From positions 1-64,000 of the forward strand of contig JARGSG010000041.1 in the NCBI GenBank assembly GCA_030374805.1: a stretch of DNA of 64,000 nt, written 5' to 3'. Below are positions 21,701 through 32,347 of the stretch, piece after piece (the first letter of the stretch is position 1; each line of letters begins with the position of its first letter). The notes beneath the pieces were generated by a model. It saw nothing but the letters and a program-made list of their open reading frames with translations, did no database searches and had not been told where the DNA came from. The position numbers and the translations under genes are program-made. Source of the stretch: Gracilaria gracilis (lineage: Eukaryota; Rhodophyta; Florideophyceae; Gracilariales; Gracilariaceae).

Positions 21701-22023
21701 CATCATCATCACCGTTCTGCTGCAATTCGGGAAATTTCTCCTCCTCTTCTTCTACGTCCATTTGCTCGTCTTCTTCGTTGTTTCCACCCTTACTTTCGTC
21801 TTCTTCCCGACACCTCTCACCGCCGTCGCACGCCAAATTGATTGAAAGCTTCCGTCCGCAAGCCCATTCTATTTCCTCGCGCAGTTCGTTGAGGATGAAT
21901 TCGCACTCGCACTGGTTTCACAGGTATGGGCGCCTGCCTGGGCACAGACGAGGAGACGGACCGCACCGATATTCCACTTGGCACGCCTCTCACTTTCATG
22001 GCATTTCGTTTCTTCCCGTACAT
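18787..22023 (-). CDS. Gene C: tyrosine recombinase (Crypton-like) with long acidic N-terminal part, spliced
   Basis: I join three minus-strand frames. Exon 1 (22023-21994) starts at ATG; an 82 nt intron (21993-21912, GTGAGA...CCAG) joins in phase to exon 2. The remaining junctions are tentative: an intron at 20787-20841, then one starting GTGAGC at 20457 and ending at 20436 or 20409. The N-terminal ~450 residues are acidic, Ser- and Gln-rich, probably disordered. The C-terminal ORF (18787-20496, 569 residues, ORF numbering) carries the recombinase: box I TGGGQRPQAYARL with Arg311; possible Lys350; box II TAMTLRTSFATQML with Arg438; and NTSVEQLRGTY with nucleophile candidate Tyr486, ten residues after the position normally His/Trp (here Asn476). 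The first box II His is Met435. An Asp/Glu-rich tail follows, encoded by GAT/GAC microsatellite-like DNA. Role: strand exchange for integration and excision. It resembles Crypton-type enzymes most, but the family is uncertain. Confidence 0.7.
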
Positions 22024-22680
22024 CCTCCTGGCGGCAAATTGGAATCTTTCTCAGAGAGAACGCGCACAAACAACCCAACCACAGAAATGCCGGATGGCCC
22101 GCACCGCACTCTTCCGCTCAGCGCTAACAGCGCCAAACAACGCCGCCGAGCAATCCAGACGCTGAACGCAATATCTCCACACTGCCGCGCCACCCGCTAT
22201 CGCAACCGAACTGCGGAATCGCCCGCAAACCGTAAGAAAAACGCACAAACTCGTTCCGAAATGGCGTGCACGCGGGAGAAGCGATGGCCAGCTGGTGCTG
22301 CGGTCGTGGCGGTTGCGGGCTTTCTTTTTAAGCCCTGCCAGCGCTGACCGAAAGGGTGTATCCTCTCCACCAACCGGTACATACATCGCAGCCGTCCGCT
22401 CCAAAGCACACGAGCCTGTATACCTGATTGCAATACACCCCTTTTGGTGCCCGCAAAAGGGCGTTTTCCACGTATCTCCCACTCCACGCAGTGCGCAGAT
22501 TCTGCACGCGGCACACATCCTCGGACGCACTCCCCCCAGTGGTAGGATATATACGCGGTATCCTACCCTTCGCGCGCATGTGCGCAACCGCCCGCAACGT
22601 GTGGCGTATATACGTGCCACGCATGCGCATTACGTTTTGACGACATGTCAAAAGATACGCCCTGCGCTGTCCCAACAGCT
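22024..22680. promoter_or_regulatory. GC-rich upstream region of gene C with a TATA-bearing hairpin
   Basis: This CpG-rich stretch upstream of the recombinase gene has overlapping open frames on both strands that I regard as composition effects. At 22541-22567 GGTAGGATA and TATCCTACC form 9 bp arms around a 9 nt loop that contains TATACGCGG. A similar GTGGCGTATATACGTGCCAC lies at about 22601. It probably holds the promoter of gene C; the hairpins could also be element-end structures. Confidence 0.4.
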
Positions 22681-23360
22681 AAACCCATCCAACGCGGCTA
22701 ATTCATTAATACACGATTACTGTCATAACACCGCACCACTTAAACCAGCAACTCATTTGAACAGCTAACACTTGAACCAATGCCTATTCGCTAATCCATC
22801 AATTCTTATTTCTACCATTATGCTAAAAACCGCAAAACTTGACGACTGACTAAACCTGAAACACATTAAATTTTCTTATCCTGTAAAATGCCCAACTCCA
22901 TAATCCTGGTATACTGCTAAGCCACTAAACAAAACAATCCCTAAATATCAAAATATTACTAGATTCCCTAATCCCCACTAATTGCTAAACCATTAAACAA
23001 TATATTGTGCTAATCCTTCAAATTAATGAAACAGCTAAAACCTTTTAGTGTGCTAGTCTGATAATCTGCTAAACATGTGAAAATGCTAATTTGCTAATCT
23101 GCTAAACCTTTGAAACCGCAAAACCTTTGAAACCACTAATTTTGCTATTCTGCTAATCCTTTGAAACCGCTAAACCACTAATTTTGCTAATTTGCTAATC
23201 CTTTGAAACCGCTAATCCCTAAATCCGTAAAACCCTTCAACGTCCCAAAACCGTAAATCCCGCGCGTTATAAATATAATATAAATCTATAAAACCACTGT
23301 GCACCCCCAAACCAGCACGTTTGCTTAATGCATTAAACCGCTAATATATAATTACTATAG
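22680..23360. repeat. CTAA-rich degenerate repeat tract
   Basis: About 680 AT-rich bases are built of imperfect units such as GCTAATCC, GCTAAACC, CTAATTTG and CCTTTGAAACCGC (the last at least four times around 23105-23215). There is no gene. The CTAA(A/T) theme resembles the telomere-like tract at 10.5-11 kb but is far more diverged, so genes A-C are bracketed by CTAA-rich tracts. Confidence 0.6.
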
Positions 23361-23428
23361 ACGCGATAACCCCTAAGATTACAAAGACCCTGCTCCATTT
23401 TAGTGGCCATCCAATTAATCAAGAAGAG

Positions 23429-23620
23429 GGAAGGTACACAGTTCTGTATGCTGCAGCATACAATGGCCACTTACATAGAGTATGTATTTTTAGGAGGTCA
23501 TGGGGCTCTGGTTGACACAAAGGAAAGAACAGCGGTCACTCTACTATCCTACAAATTGCAAGATGGCATTTTCGAGTTGTACAAGCACTCATTTTATCAG
23601 GAGACAAGTAGAAACTCAGT
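23429..23620 (+). pseudogene. Ankyrin-repeat relic
   Basis: One frame reads GRYTVLYAAAYNGHLHRV, close to the ankyrin consensus (G-x-TxLHxAAxxGHxxxV). After a frame change, GALVDTKERTAV and a second degenerate half repeat follow in the expected position. Stops and frameshifts break it, and no intact ankyrin gene is nearby. Confidence 0.45.
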
Positions 23621-23684
23621 AAGAATCCAATGCTGTTTGATCCAACAGATGATGGTTCTGCATTTTTCTTTGAGAAGTAGGCTC

Positions 23685-24182
23685 TCAGTAACGCCGTTGG
23701 TGACACCGAATGCGCGCTATTGGATATTCTGGTTGCAAGAGCGGCTGAGAACCTTCTCGCCTACGTCGGTCAACGGCGATTGATTGCTCGGTCACTACAA
23801 TAAGTTCACGATTTCCGCTTTCGTTAATTTGGAACTCGAACACTTTCTTTCCTTCAAACTCCGACGATTTTCTTGCGCTATACGTGTGAAAACTTTTACG
23901 AATATAATATACGTCTGACATGGTATGAACGTGATACACACCTTGGCACGAGACAGAGCTCAAGATACCAGCTCTGCTTCCCACCTGTGTAATAAAAACA
24001 CGTGGATCGTTTGTGCTCCCGAACGCCTGGCCGATCGAAACGCGTGGAGATTTGGTGTGCCCAGATTCTTTACCATTCGATGCAGAACGTCTGGCAGACT
24101 TACCGCCCACTCTGTTCTGGTATCGACCACGTGCGTTCCGGTTATCTCTATCACGGTTTCTGGTACGGTATCTGCGGACCAT
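23685..24182 (-). CDS. Unrecognised ~165-residue ORF, Arg-rich N-terminus
   Basis: The open frame begins at a GTG with a very basic stretch (RRYRTRNRDRDNRNARGR), followed by an ordinary-looking body (KVFEFQINESGNRELIVV). No ATG gives a clear start and no family is recognised. It lies just downstream of, and in the same direction as, the zinc-finger ORF at 24249-24745, so both may be pieces of one decayed gene. Confidence 0.3.
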   Translation of the reverse strand: MVRRYRTRNRDRDNRNARGRYQNRVGGKSARRSASNGKESGHTKSPRVSIGQAFGSTNDPRVFITQVGSRAGILSSVSCQGVYHVHTMSDVYYIRKSFHTYSARKSSEFEGKKVFEFQINESGNRELIVVTEQSIAVDRRRREGSQPLLQPEYPIARIRCHQRRY

Positions 24183-24248
24183 CTCTGCATTTTTTCGACG
24201 CTTGTCTATCTGAAGCTGAGTGCCTGTACAATAAGTTGGGTGCGCAGT

Positions 24249-24745
24249 TCAAGGTAAAATGAAGCGAGCGCGGTCACATTTGGAGCTTTCAGTGCGCGGG
24301 TCAGAATCCGTCATGCACACATAATGAACGTGCCCATTGAAAACTCTTCTTTCTGGAGAGTCTCGACTTTCCATGTATGCCACCACCTTGACATTGGAGG
24401 GAACCAGTTCTTTTATGATCCTCGGAGACTTTTGAACGTCCATGTGTGTTTCAAATTGACTTGACTCAACGGCAGTGTCGGCACCACTTGCTCTTCTGCC
24501 CGGATTCTCACTTGTGGAAACACAAACGCTGCAAACGACGCAGCCTTCTTCGCCATTGCTGGCAGTATGTTTTCCTATCATCGAAGGTGTCGGTGGTGTG
24601 CCACAAATCACATGCATAGGTTTTTTGCAAACAAGACAATGATGATTTGGATGCGAACCAATCACACCACTCGCCACCCGACACTTATTTCTTTCGCAAT
24701 AATATGTTGGTAGAATTTCTGAAAGATCTTGGAGACGGGTTTCGG
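24249..24745 (-). CDS. Cys/His-rich zinc-finger ORF (fragment)
   Basis: Read from about 24745, the minus frame gives YYCERNKCRV, then HPNHHCLVCKKPMHVICG, then GCVVCSVC. The order C-x4-C, H-x-x-HC-x2-C, H-x2-C, C-x2-C suggests a PHD/RING-like or transposase-type zinc module. The remaining ~90 residues are unrecognised. No convincing ATG lies upstream of the finger, so the gene is probably partial or has an upstream exon. Confidence 0.4.
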
Positions 24746-25479
24746 AAACAGGTGGGAAGATTCATATGGATGCTATCATGTCCACCCGCCTATGTACCTT
24801 TGTACCCAGCGATGGAAATTTTTTGCGTTATCTCGTTTCAGTCATCCAATTATATTCTTTCAATTGCGTAACCTCATTTCTCCCATCGCATTCTGTCATT
24901 CGCGTAACCTTGAGACTGAATTCATCCTAGCGAAGTTAGAAACGGCGACGTTCCGTTGTCATGGGTCAGATAATTTTACAGAACAAGAAAAGATAGTCAG
25001 CGGCGTTGCTACGAGGGAGCAAACGAAGCGCATTTGAAAGTTTCTGGAATGCATTTGGATTAACGCTATGCTTGTACAGGCAGTGCAGAAAACTGACTTC
25101 CGCGATTTGTACTACGTCCGTGCCCTCACTCTTGCGGACGAAAAAGCGCCGCCGACCTGTTTCAACCAGTCACGATGAAATTCCTACCACACGAGGAATC
25201 TATACGCCTGGCCCATGCGGTAGAGAGAATTGCCGCATGAAAATGGAGCACAAGTCAGGCTCGCCGGTGCTAGCGCCGTGAAACCCACGTCACTATTCTC
25301 TGCCGCCTGTTGCATCCCTGTTCATTAGTGTTTCGCGACAGTACACGTCGTTATCCGTCCTATCCATGTTCGTCCTGCTTTCCTCAATGTCAGCTAGCGT
25401 ATATCTGGTGACAAACATTCCGAGGTTGCGCGCGTCCAAGGCTCAGTTTCATTAGACTGTCATTGTTCTCGAGCTGCGT

Positions 25480-26001
25480 TCATCTGAAGATCCCCTCTTG
25501 TAAACTCAGAGCGCTAGTGGCGACCGGTTGACCACCGACCGGTGGCGTACCGCTTTCGGGGGAGTGGAACGAAGAGAAATGTGGCAGCGAGACGTTCTTG
25601 GTGGCTCCCGACGCAGTGTATGCGGGCACAGTCATGGAGCAGGTCTGGAACTTATTCAATGGCGACATATTGAGCCTTTTTAGCAGCACACCTACGGTCT
25701 CTGTTTCTCGGCCACGTTTTGCTTGTTTAACTGTGACTGTAGAGTACACATCCAGCTGAACTGCTTTACGGTAGAAGGATTCTCCACATGCGTGCTCGCT
25801 CCGTTTCTCGCTCCGTTTCTCGTTCCGATGATATCTGAGCGTCCCTTCCTGTCTAAACCGAATGGAACTTCTAGCACTGGCCATCATCATGGCCGGGATG
25901 GACATTGTTCTGATGTTATGATTCGGGTAAGGAACAAAACCTGTACCGTAACCGTTTACAAAGGAAACGAGCGCCCCCTTGATTTCATGATCGTTTATCA
26001 A
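25480..26001 (-). CDS. Unrecognised ~173-residue ORF
   Basis: This is an uninterrupted minus frame with no recognised domain. The centre is basic, partly because of a short DNA repeat (CTCCGTTTCTCG, about 25799-25830). Composition is plausible but weakly protein-like, and it may be a chance frame in transposon debris. Confidence 0.25.
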   Translation of the reverse strand: MINDHEIKGALVSFVNGYGTGFVPYPNHNIRTMSIPAMMMASARSSIRFRQEGTLRYHRNEKRSEKRSEHACGESFYRKAVQLDVYSTVTVKQAKRGRETETVGVLLKRLNMSPLNKFQTCSMTVPAYTASGATKNVSLPHFSSFHSPESGTPPVGGQPVATSALSLQEGIFR

Positions 26002-26425
26002 AGCAATTCAGAGACGACATCACAGAGCCATCTCATTTACCACTTAATTGGTTACTACTCTATCAATCAGCGCCCTCTCTTTCTGCATCCCAATGAGCAC
26101 CTCGGATCCTATGCATGGAGGCAAGTGGAAAAGATTGTACCAGTTATAATTTTGGTGTTTGTCAAAGGGATGCTCTGTCGGATTCTGTGATCTGTCTGCA
26201 GTTCTATGGGCCTATGAAGTCAATAACGTGACTTATGTGACTTATAATTCGACTTTATGACCTAGAACTACAAGGAAATACATCATTACCTCTCTCGTGC
26301 TTAGAAACATATTTCAGGGGAGGATCATGACATCAAAGCCAAATCGCGGCTCACAATTTCTTTTTGACTCCCTGGATTGTGAGACTTTTCTTTGCTACCC
26401 TTTTTTCTCGTTCTGGATCGAGATA

Positions 26426-29369
26426 TTAACGCCTGCTTGATATGTCTAAATATCCGACGAGACGCTGAATGCAATGTGCTACTTCAGTGCTGACAAGAGT
26501 GCGTTTGCGATGTTTCGCAAACAAGATGTCTAGCTTCTCGTCACGTACGCAACCATACTGCCAGCGTATATCGACAAAGACCGATCTCAATTGCTGCACT
26601 GTTCCCTGTCCTTCAATTTCGAGATGGACTTCGATGATCTTCATCACGTCGCCGTAGTACAAATCTTTTTTCGACATCGTTTCGCTTATCGTCTTGTGTG
26701 ATGATTCGGAATGATTGACGTCACGTTCATAGCCAGACCGAGCAAATTCAGCTGCGATGACAAAATTTTGCCGAGCAGTTTGCTGTCTCGCTGCCCTGGC
26801 TTTGTAAGTATCCGATGTCTCAATGGAAATCGTATTTCCTGCTCTTGTTATTGACGCCGATCTATATTGCCGCGCCTTAACAATCAGGAAGTTTCGTTTA
26901 AGACGAGGAAACATCGGCGTTACGAATCGAGCTACTGTGGCTTCCTGAGCTTCTGATGGTTGGCATGCACTTCCGAAGCCATGGCATTCTATAAGCACGT
27001 CCCGTTCAAAGCGGGTTTCATTCTCTGCAGAACTGCATTCTTCTTCTGAATTCAATGTCATGTCCGTCTCCATAGCAGCTCTTGGGGCTGTCCCATCGTT
27101 CAGGATTCGGAGACAAAATAGCTTGTGGTTTCTGTGAAAGAGATGAGAGCAGATGTTTCTCTTATCATGCATCCGCCTCCCGATTTCGCCGAGAAGTCTT
27201 TCGATGAGGAACTGCGACTTGATTGGAAGCGGGCCACACTCTCTAAGAAGCTCAGGAAGGTGTAGGATTGCGTAGGTAGAAGGAGTAAGACAATATGCGT
27301 CGGATTCGGATCTGTAGAACATTTTGGCGAATCGAATGTACAGTTCTTCAACCACCGAGGTCATGTTTCTCACAGTTTGGGGTCCACAGTCGTACCCAAA
27401 TGATATGGAGACTAGACTAGACGTCATTCTCCATATGGTCAGTACTTCATGGCCAACTCCAAACCTGTGAAGGAAAGGAAGCATGTATAGCTCTGCCACC
27501 TTCTTTAAGTCTTCTGCCTTGTACTTCCCCAACTCACCGATATTCATTGGTGAGCGTCCCCAACACACTGGGATCCCACATGACGACGATTACATGGAAT
27601 CATCAATGCTTTGTATAGTTTTAGCTGAAATGCAGTATGAAGGCAACTCTGGGAGTCTTTCATGGTTATGATGTACTCCAAGCATTAACTTGAGAAGGTG
27701 TTTCGTCCATCCTAGCAGGACGAGATGCATGACGTCGTACGGAAATGCGTACTTCACATCAACGGAATGTGTTCTCAAACAGCAGTTTGATTTGATTCCC
27801 GTGCTCTTCATCAATTTTCTTCTACCCACTGTTGAGGTGGAGGTAACAGATAGCCTCCTCCAGGTGTCATTTATTTCTGTTCTGAACCTTGTCTCACCGC
27901 ATTCCATGTTGACGACATCTCCAGTTCTGTAAGGCGACTTTGTCTTCAACACGCTGTCCCAAATGCTCTTGGGAGTGTTCAGAATGGCACATGGGGACTT
28001 CAGATCTTTCACATACTGCTTCTTCTTGAGACAGAATCTACAGAAAACTGTGCCAGTGTGTCCCACATAACCTAACACCTTTGAAGCAGCAGGCCAGTCA
28101 GCGGTGAAGAACAGGACAAACGCCCTAAGGGTTCGAGTTTTTTTGTCGGCACACACCACTGGCACTCCTTGTTCCAGATGCCTTAGGTCTTTCACAATCA
28201 TATGTAAAAAAGTATCGAAGTACTGTGATGAGTGGGAACCAGGGACAAAGGATATAATGAGAGCATTACTGGCCCGAGATCTCTCCTGGGCGTTGAAGTT
28301 CAAAATGGTGGACACAATCGGCCATGTAGAAAAAGGTTCCCCCTTTCGGTTCTTGGAGCACTCGAATCCATCAGTAGAAGCGTAAGGAACACATATATCT
28401 CATCTGAGTCTTCACTCCAGCGCGTCATCTGTTAAAGATTCTTTTCTTGAACATATGCCCATTAAAGAAATCCTGATGGCCCGTCTCATTTTCAGGATCG
28501 ACAAATGCAGTTTTGGCACGAGAGAAACCTTGTACAATTTCTTCGAAAGACCGTGGAGCGATTCACAGTGCTTTTAGGGCAATGGAAGTTTTCATGTACC
28601 AATATTTTGTGCTTTGCGGGCCTCTTAATGGCCTTGAACACACCGGACACTCCAATGAATCTTTCAATCTTCCAGTTGATACCGCATGACCCTCCGAACA
28701 CATTTCCAGGCTTGATTTGATACCCAACGAATGCCGTGTGGCGTATGCGGCTAGGTCTCTGTAAGAAACCTTGGCATTCACTGGTTCCACAGCGAAGAGT
28801 TTCTCAATTGTTCGTTGTGATGTGTTTGGAAGCTCTGCTGTGTATAAGAAAGCACTCAGTCTTCGATACTCCTGTTCAATAGGGTCTAGTTCTTGGTCTC
28901 TTTCTCTACAATAAGAGGACCAGGAGGAGGCAATGATAGAGCTTTCCTCTACATCTGAACCATTAATGCTGCTGCTCTTCAGGATGCTACTACTCTCACT
29001 TTTGGATCGAAGTGCCCACATAGTTGTACCTACTTTCCCCAGGTCATCGGATTCGCAGGCAATTTCTACATCTTGATCCAAGAGCACCGGTTCCTCTCGC
29101 GCATAATCTTGCTGAGTGTACTCTTCAGGCAGCTCTTGTTGAGCCAAAGCACTGGAACGATCAGGAGTGGATTCGTTTTCGCGATCGTGAACTCCAGCAT
29201 CGTTATGAACCTGTCTTTTATCAACACGGTGTTTATGCTGAGCGCCAGATTCGGCGAAATGATTGTTTCCAATCTCCCATCTGCGTCGTCTCTTCTGGCA
29301 GGGAGAACACAACAATTCATCTTCAACATTCTCAAGTTTCTCTGCATTCGAATTTAAGATTGAAGTCAA
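26426..29369 (-). pseudogene. CACTA/Plavaka-like (CMC superfamily) transposase pseudogene
   Basis: Three collinear minus frames make one transposase. The N-terminal frame (29369-28563) has an acidic region and a zinc ribbon (CSEGHAV...CPVCSRPLRG). The middle frame (28315-27590) has a typical core: VSTILNFNAQERSRASNALI, SFVPGS, GHTGTVFCRFC and FPYDVMHLVLLGWTKHLLKL. The last frame (27568-26426) has YKAEDLKKV, HLPELLRECGPLP and FLIERLLGEIGRRM, like the DUF4218 region. A frameshift lies at about 28.4-28.56 kb and a single in-frame TAA at 27590-27592 splits the last two. The enzyme would be inactive unless the stop is suppressed. Terminal inverted repeats were not found by eye. The divergent orphan gene at 30364-31344 could be its accessory gene. 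Confidence 0.75.
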
Positions 29370-30363
29370 GTTCTCGTTGGGTATCTCCCATCTCTTCCTA
29401 CGCTTCCTCGCTAAAGAATTTCAGTCCCCATTCTTTTATATATCGTGCTCGAACTGCGATGAGAAAGATTTCACTTCAGAATCGTTGGAAAAAATTTTAT
29501 ACTTGTGGAGTAGAGTGACAACAAAGCTAGCTGAAATGGCTCTGCTCGTCTTTGTTCGTGGTCAGTGAAAGCTTTCAGCTCACTTTTGAAACGAATATTC
29601 TACCAAGCCATTCAGGATATTTGGATACTAATGAAGCGATGTTTTTGGAAGCAATAAGAAGATCTTCCAAGCCCTTGATGGGACGTGATCTGTTGATGAC
29701 CAAAATTGTTCTATTTGATACAAAGTTGACGCGCTCTTCGTGTTTCTCTGTCTTTCACTTGGAAACGCTTTCGTTTGAACATGAGAACCCGCCAACGCAA
29801 TTCCACTTCGATAACAACGCGGTACATATATAAGTCTTTCAAAGCCCCGACAGGCTTGGGATGAACTGCTCACCACGGCCTGTGACGCCCTTGGTATGAC
29901 AAAGGCGCTCACTCATTTCTCAGTTACGGTACACCTTCTTCGTTACCTTTTTGCACAGCTCTGTGCCACCGTACAGGAACTGGTGTTCATTCATTTGAGT
30001 CAACGTCAATGTGACTGGATGCAATCTACCTCTCTCCGGAATCTCACGCCATCTCAACAGCGTTCCATGCATTCCTATTCTCTCCTATCTTCTAAAACGG
30101 TAAGAAACTCTTTGTATCTCAGCATCTACCAGTGTCAGTGTCCCCAGACTCAAACCTAAGTTCTGACTTCAAACATCTACTTGCGAAACATGACCTCAGA
30201 TTTCTACCCATTTCTGTCTCTCACTCTCAGAAGTTGCACCATTGACTTCGAAGTATGTCACACCGGATTTTGTTCTTCGCTACGGAATGTAGAATTCCTA
30301 ACCGCTATTCATTTCTTTCTTTCCACCTACTTACCTGATGCATTTGAAATTGTTGCAAATACA

Positions 30364-31344
30364 ATGAGCTCTCGAGTATTGCATGGGGTGACGGTAGGCA
30401 GCCAGGCATCTCTGCCCCACGAGAGCATCGTCAACCATTCCCGTTTTCAGTCATCTGAAGTTGCACCAAACTCTATTGGCGTCCCTCCCGCCGCATACAA
30501 GCGAAAGATGAAGGATTCTAACCGACCAGGAGTACCCACTAGGGCAGCACTTTCAGCACGTTTGATATTCAACCGCCTTTATCGCGAACGCATGAGCTCC
30601 GGGGCCCCGACCAGCAAAGAGTTTCCAATGTACACCGAGATGGCCAATGCGGCGAAGGATCTTATCAGGCAGTACCTATATCAGAAGATGGAACTTGGAC
30701 GCGGAGAGCGCACCTACACTTCCATCAAGATTGAGTGTGCTTCTCAGCTATCTCATCTTAAGAGGAAGGTTGTCGAGACTTTTCCTGTTTTTGGTGCTGC
30801 TCAGAAAATCTGGATTGTTACCGATTTCATCAAGGAGGCTATGCAAAGAGATAGAAAGCCGAAGGCAGAATCCTCGAAGAGAGAGTCGAACAAAAAAATC
30901 GGAGATAGACCCGGTGCGCGCTCCGTGGCGTGTCAACATCAGCCGTTGAACGAAGGAAGGATGCCTGCGGAAGGCGCTGTTGTTGGGACTGAGAATAGTA
31001 CAGATGTGGTTTTAGGTGATGGACAGAGTCTCGTTGCAAACCCGGGTGGGATCAGGAGGGCAGATGTGCATACGCAACGGAGAGCATTCATGAGCAACAT
31101 GGAGACGAATTTGAACCGTTCAATTCAAGTGCGTCGTCGTCTTGAGCAATCAATGCAAAACACTGAGCAGCATGTCAATACTGGGGAGGATGAGGTCCTT
31201 GAGAATAACGAAAACATCGAAGGTGGAGGGAGAGGAACGCGAACGCGAGTGGTAGGTGGACGATCATCGCTAAAGCGGACCTACTCCCATTCCATCTTTT
31301 GCTTCTGCTTCTGGACTCATCTGCGGAACTTGGACGTTTCTTGA
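30364..31344 (+). CDS. Unrecognised ~326-residue basic protein
   Basis: The frame is open from 30181, but the region before 30364 is hydrophobic and atypical. I start at the ATG giving MSSRVLHGVTVG. The protein is charged, with a helical middle (YTEMANAAKDLIRQYLYQK, LSHLKRKVVETFPVFG), a basic stretch (QRDRKPKAESSKRESNKK) and a C-terminal coiled-coil-like segment (RRRLEQSMQNTEQHV). The last ~25 residues become Phe/Cys-rich and may follow a missed splice site. No family is recognised. It lies divergent from the CACTA-like pseudogene, which would suit a TnpA-type DNA-binding partner, but this is only positional inference. Confidence 0.5.
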   Translation: MSSRVLHGVTVGSQASLPHESIVNHSRFQSSEVAPNSIGVPPAAYKRKMKDSNRPGVPTRAALSARLIFNRLYRERMSSGAPTSKEFPMYTEMANAAKDLIRQYLYQKMELGRGERTYTSIKIECASQLSHLKRKVVETFPVFGAAQKIWIVTDFIKEAMQRDRKPKAESSKRESNKKIGDRPGARSVACQHQPLNEGRMPAEGAVVGTENSTDVVLGDGQSLVANPGGIRRADVHTQRRAFMSNMETNLNRSIQVRRRLEQSMQNTEQHVNTGEDEVLENNENIEGGGRGTRTRVVGGRSSLKRTYSHSIFCFCFWTHLRNLDVS

Positions 31345-32347
31345 AAGGCGTAACACTCAGATTTTGAGTCTCACAGTCATTGGACATACTCAATAGTATA
31401 GTTGATTATGCAGAGTTGTGAGTTCATGAGCAACACATATTCCTTTTCACTTACCTTCTACTAACCTGTTTCGTAATTCCTTACTCACGTGTTACTCTAC
31501 CATTACTGCATTGCTCATACTAGGACGTCCAAGGGTTCGAGTCCACCGTACACTCTTAACCATCTACAGATTGATACGGTACGTCTACTGGCTTGTAGGG
31601 CTATAAGCAGTTCCTTCCCAACTAAGTTTTACTAACATTTTGTTTCCCACCGACTCAAATTACCGTCCTTAGATATGTTTACATGATTTGCGAGCTTTGG
31701 TGATGAGGTATGAATTTGATGGTGTTGTATATCCGACCATCCGGAATTACCCAGATCCGAGTCTTGATCCACATCTATTGCCCAGTTGAATTGAGAAGAC
31801 TTCAAATCAGTTCGAATAAATTTCTATCCTTTGTTGTTGTGAATGTGAGCGCGTGTTGGGTCTCTTTCAGACTATCTTGGAGGCTGTTGTTTCTGTACCA
31901 ATGTGGACTGATTTATGATTCAAAGTAGTCATTATTTCGATGTACATCAGTAACATATATGTACATTTCTTCGTAACCATTCGTCGCGTTATAGACAATC
32001 TATTGGTAGCAATAGGGCCATTCTTTGTACTGTAAAACACCAGCAAAGAGTGAAAGTGGACCACAACCCGTATGCTCACTGAATAATTTCAGGCCTGCTC
32101 GCGTACTAGTTTACTATGTGTACACGTAGCATTGAAGCCTAACACAGTACCAACATTGTCACAATTTAGATCAATTTTAGTTGTAATGGCACAAATACAT
32201 TTCGGCCACATATTGTACCTGACAGGTCCTCCTTTAGTGGGCCAGACTTGCTCCTTTATTAAAGGGCACAGAGCCGGCCCTATTTGGCCATTGTTTTGAC
32301 CGATTCTCGTCTTAAAAATTAAGCACCATTTTGGTTCTAATCTTGGC
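31345..32347. other. Gene-free stretch
   Basis: I see no supported gene here. The region around 32160-32380 has repeated GGCCA/TTTGGCC words (CATTTCGGCCAC, GTGGGCC, TTTGGCCATT) next to the broken end of the copia element and may be the sequence that replaced its 3' part. Confidence 0.4.

Noticed and set aside
22051-22768. Overlapping frames on both strands upstream of gene C
   Set aside because: High CpG content keeps all frames open; none has a domain or consistent codon pattern.
11250-23400. Exact ends or target duplication of the A-B-C element
   Set aside because: No pair of terminal repeats or short duplicated flanks could be matched by eye; limits are left open.
31500-31560. Possible tRNA gene (GGGTTCGAGTCC, T-loop/B-box-like)
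   Set aside because: No matching A box, acceptor stem or anticodon arm could be folded around it; at best a relic of a tRNA-derived repeat.
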